From Kangiella profundi (GTDB lineage Bacteria > Pseudomonadota > Gammaproteobacteria > Enterobacterales > Kangiellaceae), in contig NZ_CP025120.1 of NCBI RefSeq assembly GCF_002838765.1, positions 2,480,001 to 2,544,000 on the forward strand: a DNA stretch of 64,000 nt. The letters run 5' to 3'. Positions 56,911 through 64,000 of the stretch are shown here, one piece after another. Each line of letters starts with the position of its first letter. The first letter of the stretch is position 1. The notes under the pieces are model-generated. The model did not search any database, had not been told where the DNA came from, and saw only the letters and a list, made by a program, of their open reading frames with translations. Both the position numbers and the translations under genes were made by a program.

Positions 56911-57351
56911 ATGACTAACTTGAAAAACGCACTAGTTTTTATCGCCAGTTTCACTATCGCGGGTTTTGCTGGTATCGCCACTGCAAAGCACATGAGCGAG
57001 CACAACATTGAAGAACGCTTGAAGCCTGTTCATAGCGTTTACGTTGAGGGTGATGATGTACCACAAGTTGCTAACGCAGCTCCAGCAGTAGCTGGCGGCG
57101 CTTCAGCAGCCCGTACTCCAGACCAAATCTACAATACTTACTGCATGGCTTGCCATACTACTGGCGCTGCTGGCGCTCCAAAAATTGGTGATGCCGCTGA
57201 GTGGGCCAACCGTACTGCTAAAGGTATCGACACCGTACACGCTAACGCTATCAACGGTATCAATGCTATGCCAGCAAAAGGTACCTGTGCCGACTGTTCC
57301 GATGAAGAAATCATCGCAACTGTGGATTACATGATCGAACAAAGCCAGTAA
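56911..57351 (+). CDS. Cytochrome c5-type monoheme protein
   Basis: 146 residues from the ATG at 56911, chosen for GAGAGAGA upstream and a good signal anchor (MTNLKNALVFIASFTIAGFAG). A polar, Ala/Pro/Gly-rich linker (residues about 50-85) leads to the heme domain with YCMACHTTGAAGAPKIGD, a distal Met in NAMPAKG, and a second pair in GTCADCSDEE characteristic of cytochrome c5. It carries electrons in the periplasm, tethered or released depending on cleavage of the anchor. Confidence 0.88.
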   Translation: MTNLKNALVFIASFTIAGFAGIATAKHMSEHNIEERLKPVHSVYVEGDDVPQVANAAPAVAGGASAARTPDQIYNTYCMACHTTGAAGAPKIGDAAEWANRTAKGIDTVHANAINGINAMPAKGTCADCSDEEIIATVDYMIEQSQ

Positions 57352-57360
57352 TTCCGTTAA

Positions 57361-57389
57361 AAGCCGATCCTGATGATCGGCTTTTTTGT
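57361..57389 (+). terminator. Terminator of the cytochrome c5 gene
   Basis: AAGCCGATC (57361-57369) and GATCGGCTT (57375-57383) form a 9-base stem with loop CTGAT, followed by T. Confidence 0.92.
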
Positions 57390-57420
57390 GCCCGTCATTT
57401 ATGAAAATGCCCTGATTGCC

Positions 57421-57735
57421 ATGAGACCTATCCTATTTTTTATATCTATCTCATCTTTACTATTGTTGTCTGCCTGTAGTTCAGAGCCACAGGAACGAAC
57501 TGGTGAAAGTATCTATTACCAGTCATGCTTCAGCTGCCATGAACGTGGCCATGGTGGGGCACCCATTCGGGGCAATATGGAGCAATGGCAATCACGATTG
57601 GACAAAGGTCAAGAGATCATAATGACCAACATGGTCGAAGGCTACAAAGGCATGCCACCCAAAGGAGCTTGTTTCGATTGCAGTGATGCCGATTTGCAAA
57701 TGGCCCTCGACTTTATGTTATTGCCGAAGGAATAG
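57421..57735 (+). CDS. Lipoprotein cytochrome c5-like
   Basis: 104 residues from the ATG at 57421; a start further upstream would lie within the terminator of the previous gene. The lipobox LLLLSAC is followed by a heme site SCFSCHERGHGGAPIRG, MPPKG with the distal Met, and a GACFDCSD pair, matching the neighbour at 56911. The two look like an ancient duplication, one soluble or anchored and one lipidated. Confidence 0.85.
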   Translation: MRPILFFISISSLLLLSACSSEPQERTGESIYYQSCFSCHERGHGGAPIRGNMEQWQSRLDKGQEIIMTNMVEGYKGMPPKGACFDCSDADLQMALDFMLLPKE

Positions 57736-57774
57736 CGTTACCATCTACACATGGTAACTCTCAGCCAATAAGCA

Positions 57775-58923
57775 ATGCCCCTAACCGACCTACAACTTGA
57801 ACAGATCAAACATACGGCGGTTAAGCTGGCCAAACAGCATGGCTTTCAGGATCTGAGAGTTTCAGACACAGACACCGGTGGTTATTTCGAGCGCTTCAAG
57901 CAATGGGTAGATGACGGCTATCATGGCTGCATGTCCTTTCTTGAACGTAATCAGGAACTGCGCCAAAACCCCGCCGAACTGCATCCCAATACCTGTCGAG
58001 TTTTATCGTTACGGTTTGACTATCTGAATAATAACGCCAGCTTTACCACACCTCTTAAAGACAAAACTCTGGCAAATATATCTCGCTACGCACTGGGACG
58101 TGACTATCACAAACTGATGCGAAAACGTCTGCAAATGGTCATTGAAGATTTGAAGTCCAAACTCAATGATGAACCCAATCTTGATTATCGTGTGTTCGTC
58201 GACAGTGCTCCGGTGCTTGAAACCGCTTTCGCTGAAAAAGCCGGGCTAGGATGGAAGGGTAAACATACCTTAATTCTCAATAAAGACGCGGGCTCCTGGT
58301 TTTTCCTCGGGGAAATCTTTATTAACTTGCCACTACCAGTTGATGAGCCTGTTGAGGATCTATGTGGTAGCTGCTCTTCCTGCATCAATCTGTGTCCTAC
58401 GGATGCCATTATTGATAATAAGAAAATTGATGCCCGACGCTGCATTTCCTACCTGACAATTGAGAATCAGGATGCGATACCTGAAGAACTTCGTCCGCTC
58501 ATGGGTAATCGAATTTATGGCTGTGACGATTGCCAATTGGCCTGCCCTTACAACCGTTTTGCAAATCACACCAATATTGACGATTTCTCTCCACGCCATA
58601 ACTTACACAACATTTCGTTGGCCACTCTCTGGGAATGGGATGAGCAAACTTTTCTAGAAAATTTCCAGGGCAGTCCAATACGCCGTATCGGTTACCAAAA
58701 CTGGTTGAGAAACCTCGCGGTTGCAATCGGCAACTCCAAACAGTCAGATATGATTGAGCCGCTCAAAGCAAAATATAAAGTTGCTAACGAAATGGTTAGG
58801 GAACACATTGACTGGGCTATTGAGCAGCTAAACAACCTTGAAGATAATGAAACATCCATTATCGATAAAAAAACACAGAAACTGATTAACTGTGTCACAG
58901 TTATGCTTCCCCAAGATGCCTGA
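57775..58923 (+). CDS. queG: Epoxyqueuosine reductase QueG
   Basis: 382 residues. Catalyses the last step of queuosine synthesis on tRNA with cobalamin and two [4Fe-4S] clusters. The active-site region VDSAPVLETAFAEKAGLGWKGKHT, the first cluster CGSCSSCINLCPTDAI, and the second cysteines in GCDDCQLACPYNRFA are intact, with a C-terminal HEAT-like tail (NWLRNLAVAIGN). It is 40 bases after the cytochrome gene, with no obvious functional link. Confidence 0.95.
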   Translation: MPLTDLQLEQIKHTAVKLAKQHGFQDLRVSDTDTGGYFERFKQWVDDGYHGCMSFLERNQELRQNPAELHPNTCRVLSLRFDYLNNNASFTTPLKDKTLANISRYALGRDYHKLMRKRLQMVIEDLKSKLNDEPNLDYRVFVDSAPVLETAFAEKAGLGWKGKHTLILNKDAGSWFFLGEIFINLPLPVDEPVEDLCGSCSSCINLCPTDAIIDNKKIDARRCISYLTIENQDAIPEELRPLMGNRIYGCDDCQLACPYNRFANHTNIDDFSPRHNLHNISLATLWEWDEQTFLENFQGSPIRRIGYQNWLRNLAVAIGNSKQSDMIEPLKAKYKVANEMVREHIDWAIEQLNNLEDNETSIIDKKTQKLINCVTVMLPQDA

Positions 58924-59280
58924 TTAGGCTTCCTTTACCGCTGGTCCTACAATTATCACAATTTCCTTTTCTTCACCGTCTTGAGTTTTTACTTTCAGTT
59001 TGAGCTCTTCGCCAGCATTTTTATCCATATAATCTTGTACATCATCAGTATCGCAACCAGGAATAACACAGTCTCCAATAGCTATCACCTGATCGCCTGC
59101 ATTCAAACCAGCTTTTTCAGCAGGTGAATCAGCATGAACTTCTTCAATTTCAAACGAAGTGATTTCCGGGTTAAAGAATCCATCGACACCGACTTTGGCT
59201 GAAAACCCAATAGACCCTTTTTCATCAGCGTGAACTGTAAAAGATAGACACAGCAATACACATACAATAATTTTTTTCAT
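58924..59280 (-). CDS. Small periplasmic PDZ protein
   Basis: 118 residues: signal peptide (KKIIVCVLLCLSFTVHA) and one PDZ domain (EIEEVHADSPAEKAGLNAGDQVIAIGDC, then LKVKTQDGEEKEIVI). No protease domain is attached. The Cys pair in GDCVIPGCD could form a disulfide. Probably a peptide-binding partner of a periplasmic factor; the target is unknown. It ends one base after queG, convergently. Confidence 0.8.
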   Translation of the reverse strand: MKKIIVCVLLCLSFTVHADEKGSIGFSAKVGVDGFFNPEITSFEIEEVHADSPAEKAGLNAGDQVIAIGDCVIPGCDTDDVQDYMDKNAGEELKLKVKTQDGEEKEIVIIVGPAVKEA

Positions 59281-59354
59281 TTTAACTTCCTTCAGTTTTT
59301 ATTTTGAGAGAACTATGACTGTTAATTCTAAGATTAATTCCATTAAATTTATTC

Positions 59355-59723
59355 TTATTCGCCGAACAACACCCAGTTTCTTGCATGGGAAAATTCGTCA
59401 AAACTAAAATTCCGGAGTTGTGCATTGATAAAATGATTACCAATCGCTTCAGCAAAAGAACCTACCGGTGAGTCGGTTACGAAGGCGATACGTTGAATAC
59501 TTTTATGATGCTCACGAACAAAACGAAGGTGTGAAACCAGTGCGGCAAATGATGCCCAGCCAGGAAATGATCGCGTATGAATGATTAATCCTTTCAAGGA
59601 GCCATTCTTTTCAATGACTGGATCGATAAGTTGAGCTGCCAGGCGAAAATCATTATCCGTTAAAGCGCCATCCGGCTCCAAAATGACTAGCGCATGATCT
59701 GAATCAATTTTAACTTTAAGCAT
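59355..59723 (-). CDS. SpoIIAA-like STAS-fold protein
   Basis: 122 residues matching the SpoIIAA-like family (PF11964 type): ALVILEPDGALTDNDFRLAAQLIDPVIEKNG at the N-terminus, LKGLIIHTRSFPGWASFAALVSHLRFVREHH in the middle. Cytoplasmic, no known partner. The family is common in bacteria with poorly defined roles, perhaps lipid or ligand binding. Confidence 0.82.
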   Translation of the reverse strand: MLKVKIDSDHALVILEPDGALTDNDFRLAAQLIDPVIEKNGSLKGLIIHTRSFPGWASFAALVSHLRFVREHHKSIQRIAFVTDSPVGSFAEAIGNHFINAQLRNFSFDEFSHARNWVLFGE

Positions 59724-59756
59724 ATCCCTCTCTCCTTGTTCATCTTTTTAACTATA

Positions 59757-60125
59757 CTAATCCGAATTTGTCACCAAGTGAATAATGTTTGCGGGACTAG
59801 AAATCCAGAAGCCCTCAAAACCTTCAGGCAGCGGCTCAATTTCATCACAACGAACAACCCCATTAGTTTGTAGATATTCTGCTGCGGCATCCATATCATC
59901 AGTAATGACCTCAAGCCAAATTTCCGTCTGACTGACGGTGGTCACCCGATCGATCCACAACACCTTATCTCCAAACTTAAATCGAATGGTATTGTTATCT
60001 TCCTCACTATCAAGTGGGATCAACTCAAACCCTAATACATCCCGATAAAAGGCAACCGTCTTATCATACTCGTGAGCCGGCACCTTCATAGCGATATTCT
60101 GACCAGGTTTAAATTTAGGTTTCAT
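59757..60125 (-). CDS. VOC/glyoxalase superfamily protein
   Basis: 122 residues with one vicinal-oxygen-chelate fold: AMKVPAHEYDKTVAFYRDVLGFELIPL, IRFKFGDKVLWIDRV and a final AYLQTNGVVRCDEIEPLP...GFWISSPANIIHLV pattern. Metal ligands are not obvious, so antibiotic-binding or unknown small-molecule binding is as likely as lyase activity. GGAG lies before the ATG; the SpoIIAA-like gene follows 33 bases later and may be co-transcribed. Confidence 0.8.
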   Translation of the reverse strand: MKPKFKPGQNIAMKVPAHEYDKTVAFYRDVLGFELIPLDSEEDNNTIRFKFGDKVLWIDRVTTVSQTEIWLEVITDDMDAAAEYLQTNGVVRCDEIEPLPEGFEGFWISSPANIIHLVTNSD

Positions 60126-60284
60126 ATATCCTCCTTGAAAGAGTGAGTAAATCCTTAGTTATGAGAAAGATCATTATTAAACAATAACAGCGCTATGATC
60201 GCCATACAATCGACACTTGTATCAAAAGACCAATAAGAATAAAGTCTTACCAAGATCTTAATATAAATAATACAAGAGTGTTCT

Positions 60285-60932
60285 ATGGCAAATTCACCAA
60301 AACGGACGACATTTATTCTTGATTTTTGGGCCTTTATTTTCAAAGCGGTTGGCAAAATCTCACTTTTCAACTTTGTCAGATTTTTATTTCCAGGCGCCAG
60401 AACTGGTCTTTTTTCAGAAGCCTGGGCTCTGGGCCATCTGATTCTATCTTTCTTATCTGTACCCGCCGTTTTATATATCAATAACTACTATGTAGGTCTA
60501 TTTATAGCAGCATATGCCTTATTGCGGATCTTCGAGGTTGTGGTATATCAGACTAATGTATTGCTTTTTGATGAATACAGAGCCAAAAAGGCAGGTAAAG
60601 AATATGCACTGCATGGTTATCGTCGGATTGTGGTGCTTCTGATTCAAAACTACTTTGAAATTATTTTTTGGTTCGCAGCCCAATATGTTGTATTCAATAG
60701 TTTATTCATGTTCGCAGTCGAAGGATCAAACGAAAGCGTTTTTGGAGCTATCTATACTAGCTTTGTCGTAATGACTAGTTTTGGTTATTACAACGTCACA
60801 CCGCTTGGTGTCTTAGCCTACTCACTGGTTATTGGCCAAGCGATGATTGGTCTATTCATGACCTTATTAAGTTTAGCAAGGTTCATAGGATTAATTCCTA
60901 CACCAAAATCCAGAGACATAACAGAACAATGA
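60285..60932 (+). CDS. Ion-channel family membrane protein with atypical filter
   Basis: 215 residues with four hydrophobic segments. The C-terminal two (about 120-145 and 175-200) flank a pore-loop-like stretch, YTSFVVMTSFGYYNVTP. Its core T164-S-F-G-Y-Y resembles the potassium filter TVGYGD but lacks the exact T-x-G-Y-G. That suggests a two-helix pore domain with changed or no selectivity. The first half adds two further helices, unlike the simplest channels. Assignment rests on the pore pattern and topology only. Confidence 0.6.
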   Translation: MANSPKRTTFILDFWAFIFKAVGKISLFNFVRFLFPGARTGLFSEAWALGHLILSFLSVPAVLYINNYYVGLFIAAYALLRIFEVVVYQTNVLLFDEYRAKKAGKEYALHGYRRIVVLLIQNYFEIIFWFAAQYVVFNSLFMFAVEGSNESVFGAIYTSFVVMTSFGYYNVTPLGVLAYSLVIGQAMIGLFMTLLSLARFIGLIPTPKSRDITEQ

Positions 60933-61002
60933 CTTGAGTTGACAGTTAACATGCTCATAAACTTATTTACTATTCTTAACTCTACAAACTTCGTAACTTA
61001 TT

Positions 61003-61458
61003 ATGTTTAAACTTACAGTTATTTTTACTGCTGTTTTATTTATTTCCATTTCTTCTTATGCTGAAGACGATAATCTCAGTCCACTCGATCAAGCCTATGT
61101 ACTGGCCATGGAGAATGCAGATCAGGAGCTGGATTATTATAATTTATTCCTTAATTCCGAACTGTTTATCCCAGTTCACTCTTACAAAAAAGATGAGTCT
61201 CCAAAAACTGGAGTCACATTTGATCCAATTCTTATGAAAACCGATGGGGTTCTGGTGCTAATGTTGTTTGATTCTCTTGAACGACTAAGAGCTTGGGGTA
61301 ATGACGATATGGCTTATGTTTCCATGCCGGGGCGTACCGTTGTTGAGGCGGTTGGCTCTGATATCCACTGGGCTCTTAATGTAGGTACTGGGAATATGAA
61401 AGTGTTTGTCCCTGAAGAACTTCAATGGCTTGAAGAACTCGTTAACTCCTCTAAGTAG
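61003..61458 (+). CDS. Secreted SseB-like protein
   Basis: 151 residues with a signal peptide (LTVIFTAVLFISISSYA). The mature part matches the SseB N-terminal domain: LDQAYVLAMENADQELDYYNLFLNSELFIPVH, then GVLVLMLFDSLERLRAWG and NVGTGNMKVFVPEE. SseB domains are normally cytoplasmic and first known for effects on serine sensitivity; an exported copy is unusual. No partner gene is apparent. Confidence 0.7.
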   Translation: MFKLTVIFTAVLFISISSYAEDDNLSPLDQAYVLAMENADQELDYYNLFLNSELFIPVHSYKKDESPKTGVTFDPILMKTDGVLVLMLFDSLERLRAWGNDDMAYVSMPGRTVVEAVGSDIHWALNVGTGNMKVFVPEELQWLEELVNSSK

Positions 61459-61497
61459 GCGGAAAGACAATAGTTCTGAGCAAGGAGTAGTGCTCCC

Positions 61498-61528
61498 TTA
61501 ACACTATTAGTCCTTTTACAGCTATAAT
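61498..61528 (+). promoter_or_regulatory. Candidate promoter of the VF530 gene
   Basis: TTAACA (61498-61503) and a consensus TATAAT (61523-61528) are 19 bases apart. The -10 covers an in-frame ATG at 61527, which supports the start at 61560. Confidence 0.45.
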
Positions 61529-61559
61529 GAAGCATGATTTATCCTGCTTTTTAATTTTT

Positions 61560-62009
61560 ATGACCGATGACATCAATTATAAGAATAACCCCCTGAATGG
61601 CGTGGGCTTAAAAGCCTTAGTCACCGAATTAGTTGAACACTATGGATTTGACATACTTTATGCATATTTGAATATCAATTGCTTTAAAACCAATCCAAGC
61701 ACTGCTTCAAGCATTAAATTTCTTAAAAACACCAAATGGGCGCGGGAAAAAGTCGAAGCTTTCTATTTGTATCAATACAAAAACCTACCCCAACCAGCTT
61801 CCAATCAATTACACCTGTCTCCCAGAGACAGGATTGTTCCAGACGATCAGAAACCAGGACAACCTGCTGAATTAAGCCTTGAAAACGCTGAACAGCTACG
61901 CGAACAACGTGTTAAAAAAGCTGCTGAGTATGATCAGAAAAAACGTAATCGCTCAACCAGTAGCTCAAAGAGTAGCAACGATCCTTGGGGGCAGTGGAAG
62001 AAGAGCTAG
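61560..62009 (+). CDS. VF530 family DNA-binding-like protein
   Basis: 149 residues from the ATG at 61560 ([18 protein letters not shown]); an upstream ATG overlaps the -10 promoter element. The VF530/DUF2132 domain is clear: [53 protein letters not shown]. The tail of about 75 residues is charged, Ser-rich and likely disordered ([19 protein letters not shown]). The domain fold suggests DNA binding; function is unknown. Confidence 0.85.
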   Translation: MTDDINYKNNPLNGVGLKALVTELVEHYGFDILYAYLNINCFKTNPSTASSIKFLKNTKWAREKVEAFYLYQYKNLPQPASNQLHLSPRDRIVPDDQKPGQPAELSLENAEQLREQRVKKAAEYDQKKRNRSTSSSKSSNDPWGQWKKS

Positions 62010-62122
62010 AAGTATAGTCTGGAAAGTGCCGTAGAGCTTCGTCATTTAACTGAATTAACCTCGACTTTGCTACGCTAATCTGAGCTAGGTATGCTTATAC
62101 ACCAATGAGAAGGAAATCACTC

Positions 62123-62761
62123 ATGACTGATATTACTCTTACTACTTTCGACTGGGTTCCCAAAATGCCAAGAGGTTATGTGCGTGACCTTCGGGTACGA
62201 TGGGCGTTAGAGGAAGCGGGCTTACCTTATAAGGTTAATAGTGTGCCTTTCCGGGATAGGGATGAACAGCACTTCATGAGCCAACCTTTTGGGCAGGTTC
62301 CATGGCTGACTGATGGTGATACTAAGATCTTTGAAAGCGGAGCTATTTTGATGTATCTAGCAGAACGAAGCGAAGCGTTGATGCCTTCAGATCCTCAAAG
62401 TCGCAACGATGTTATTCAATGGGTATTTGCCGCCCTTAATTCGGTTGAGATGGCGAGCCTACCTTGGTCCTTATACCAATTTTCTGGTGATACCACCGAC
62501 ACTCCGGGACGAAAAAATATCGACAATTTCCTCTATGCTCGGTTAACGCATATGGAGACGGTTTTTGCAGGACGTGAATGGCTCGTAGGTTCTTTCTCTG
62601 TTGCGGATATTTTAATGGCTGATGTGCTGCGTCTGGTGGATCGGTTTGATGGCTTGGCAGAGTTTCCTTCTTGCCGCGATTATATGGCGCGGGCAACGAC
62701 ACGACCAGCATTTAAAAAGGCGTATGAAGATCAAGTGGCGCATTTTGCTATGGCTGATTGA
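62123..62761 (+). CDS. Glutathione S-transferase
   Basis: 212 residues from the ATG at 62123. Thioredoxin-fold N-terminal domain: PKMPRGYVRDLRVRWALEEAGLPYKV, FGQVPWLTDGDTKIFESGAILMYLAE with the cis-Pro and the ESGAI glutathione-binding motif. C-terminal helical domain with FSVADILMADVLRLVDRF. Substrate class is unresolved; the N-terminal PKMPRGYVR loop replaces the usual Ser/Cys/Tyr site, so catalysis cannot be assumed. Confidence 0.88.
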   Translation: MTDITLTTFDWVPKMPRGYVRDLRVRWALEEAGLPYKVNSVPFRDRDEQHFMSQPFGQVPWLTDGDTKIFESGAILMYLAERSEALMPSDPQSRNDVIQWVFAALNSVEMASLPWSLYQFSGDTTDTPGRKNIDNFLYARLTHMETVFAGREWLVGSFSVADILMADVLRLVDRFDGLAEFPSCRDYMARATTRPAFKKAYEDQVAHFAMAD

Positions 62762-62840
62762 TGGTTTTTTAGGCTGTTATGCGGCTTTATGGACTGAAGG
62801 ATGTATCGTGACACACCGCTTAATTTAAGGCTTGTTCAAT

Positions 62841-62858
62841 GGTGCGTCACGACGCACC
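62841..62858. repeat. REP-like palindrome GGTGCGTCACGACGCACC, second copy
   Basis: Identical 18-mer to 10685-10702, in the 250-base spacer between the GST and SnoaL-like genes. The rest of that spacer is AT-rich with no gene seen. Confidence 0.75.
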
Positions 62859-63011
62859 CTACGTTACTATCAGTATTGTCCGCCTGGGATTTGTAACGAT
62901 TAGTTTTTGAACTTTTTCTGATTTACTTATTCATATAATAAGCTTCTAAATCACGAAGAAGCAATAATATTTTTATTTAACTAATTAATATTTATATAAA
63001 AAAGGGACCTT

Positions 63012-63458
63012 ATGAAAATTTTATTTGCAGCTTTACTGCTTTTATCACTTAGCAACCCTACTTACGCTGAAACAGATACTCTAGATTCAAATAAACAGCT
63101 TGTTGTCAATTTCTATACTGATGTATTGCTCAAGGGTAACGCAGATGCCATCGATGAGTATATTGGTGAGGGGTATATACAACACAATCCTAACCTTCCT
63201 GATGGTAAAGAAGCATTACGACAGCTAGTAGAAAGCTTCCCCCCAAAAGATGATACTTCACCTCCTTCAGGAAAAATAGTTCGTGTTATTGCAGAAGATG
63301 ATCTAGTTGTATTGCACGTTAATAATTTTAACTGGCCAACACCGAATGGTGGAGCCATCGTTGATATATTTCGTGTAAAAGACAATAAAATTGTAGAACA
63401 CTGGGATGTCATTCAGGCTATTCCCGATACTTCTAAAAATAGTAATACTATGTTTTAG
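63012..63458 (+). CDS. Secreted SnoaL-like (NTF2 fold) protein
   Basis: 148 residues with a signal peptide (KILFAALLLLSLSNPTYA). The mature part is a SnoaL/NTF2-like cone fold: KQLVVNFYTDVLLKGNADAIDEYIGEGYIQHNPNLPDGKEAL, then GAIVDIFRVKDNKIVEHWDVIQ. SnoaL-like proteins include polyketide cyclases and many binding proteins with no known enzyme role; periplasmic location here argues for ligand binding. GGGAC lies near the ATG. Confidence 0.82.
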   Translation: MKILFAALLLLSLSNPTYAETDTLDSNKQLVVNFYTDVLLKGNADAIDEYIGEGYIQHNPNLPDGKEALRQLVESFPPKDDTSPPSGKIVRVIAEDDLVVLHVNNFNWPTPNGGAIVDIFRVKDNKIVEHWDVIQAIPDTSKNSNTMF

Positions 63459-63597
63459 CTCTTATGAGTGCGTTTAGGCGCACCTTCTCTCTTAACCTTT
63501 TCTTACAATTTACTGCGCCAATCTTTTGCCTAATAGCTATTGCCCCTCTATATTGCTAGGTTGAGTCATTTTCATTAACTAACGAAAGAGTCTGGCA

Positions 63598-64000
63598 ATG
63601 AAGAAATTATCTATCTTATCCAGCCTGTTGGTGCTGTCTTTGGGAACTGTGGCAAACTCAGCCACTGCGGCAGACGAAGACAAGGCTAAATGGGATGTGA
63701 ACAATCCTCCCGGCACTCCTATATTTGCGGATATTCAGGTCAATGAAGGCACCTGGATGAATCTAGATGTTAGCCCTGATGGCAAGACGATTGCCTTTGA
63801 TTTATTGGGTGATATCTACACCATGCCGATGTCTGGCGGCAAAGCTAAAAACATTACTAATAGCATGGCGTGGGATATGCAGCCGCGCTTTTCGCCCGAT
63901 GGCAAGCAATTAGCTTTCACCACGGATCAAGGTGGCGGTGACAATATCTGGGTCATGGACGTTGATGGCTCGGATCAATATCAGGTCACTAAAGAGAGTT
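63598..64000 (+). CDS. WD40-like (PD40) propeller protein, N-terminal part (cut by window end)
   Basis: The open frame from ATG 63598 runs to the window edge. It opens with a signal peptide (KKLSILSSLLVLSLGTVANSATAA) and continues into TolB/Tricorn-type propeller blades: LDVSPDGKTIAFDLLGDIYTMPMSGGKAKNIT and FSPDGKQLAFTTDQGGGDNIWVMDVDGSDQYQVT. In related bacteria such propellers are fused to an amidohydrolase domain or belong to peptidases; the missing C-terminus decides. Confidence 0.8.
   Translation, partial: MKKLSILSSLLVLSLGTVANSATAADEDKAKWDVNNPPGTPIFADIQVNEGTWMNLDVSPDGKTIAFDLLGDIYTMPMSGGKAKNITNSMAWDMQPRFSPDGKQLAFTTDQGGGDNIWVMDVDGSDQYQVTKES

Noticed and set aside
60155..60481. 108-residue minus-strand reading frame
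   Set aside because: Half of it is antisense to the channel-like gene, no ribosome site, no domain pattern.
62622..62828. 68-residue plus-strand frame at the end of the GST gene
   Set aside because: It overlaps the GST coding sequence out of frame and its tail lies in the spacer before the REP-like palindrome.

Overview
The window is a chromosomal segment of an aerobic, probably marine gammaproteobacterium with moderate, AT-leaning base composition. The order tkt-gap-pgk-fba, the polA and yihA/cytochrome c4 neighbourhood, diheme and c5-type cytochromes, RarD, QueG and a zinc-type TonB receptor fit Oceanospirillales/Alteromonadales-like bacteria; a Kangiella-like genome is my best guess, from gene content only. 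I saw no tRNA or rRNA gene, no CRISPR array, no phage and no insertion sequence.

Layout. 1-1.7 kb: the start of an acyl-carrier protein gene (minus strand) divergent from serA. 1.7-6.7 kb: a three-gene type VI secretion (T6SS) cargo module on the minus strand, with a DUF4123 adaptor, a 950-residue VasX-like effector with a membrane-inserting C-terminus, and a two-helix membrane protein whose start overlaps the effector stop and is probably its immunity protein. 6.8-8.2 kb: an unusual membrane-anchored receiver-domain protein. 8.3-14 kb: central carbon genes tkt, gap (GapB-like), pgk and fba, with a striking nested palindrome between pgk and gap. 14-18.7 kb: a giant periplasmic-propeller GGDEF/EAL sensor. 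18.8-28 kb: elbB, a YyaL-type protein, a DUF599 protein, a DsbA-like protein, cytochrome c4, engB, a TPR membrane protein and a large PKD-domain lipoprotein. 28.0-28.3 kb: a gene-free stretch with a probable structured small RNA downstream of polA. 28.3-31 kb: polA.

31.2-46.5 kb holds about half of a T6SS: one minus-strand operon, transcribed fha-tssJ-tssK-tssL-tssM-tagF-pppA-tssA-tssB-tssC, divergent from the kinase gene ppkA. It supplies the membrane complex, sheath, TssK/TssA and a full Ser/Thr phosphorylation switch (PpkA, PppA, Fha, TagF). The genes for hcp, vgrG, tssE, tssF, tssG and the ClpV ATPase are not here, nor near the cargo module, so the system must be split between loci or be incomplete.

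46.5-64 kb: an aspartoacylase-like enzyme, a nuclease-like lipoprotein, a ThrE exporter, a probable zinc-uptake pair (small CxxC protein plus His-rich TonB receptor), a bacterial pepsin homolog, an SLC13 permease, RarD, a hotdog thioesterase, two c5-type cytochromes, queG, then small accessory genes (PDZ, SpoIIAA-like, VOC, ion channel, SseB-like, VF530, GST, SnoaL-like) and the start of a Tricorn/TolB-like propeller protein cut by the window end.

The points most worth a second look are the orphan VasX-like effector module, the split T6SS with overlapping operator-like palindromes in its divergent promoter, the putative small RNA beside polA, the nested palindromes in the glycolytic operon, the eukaryote-like aspartic protease, and the ion channel with a degenerate selectivity filter.
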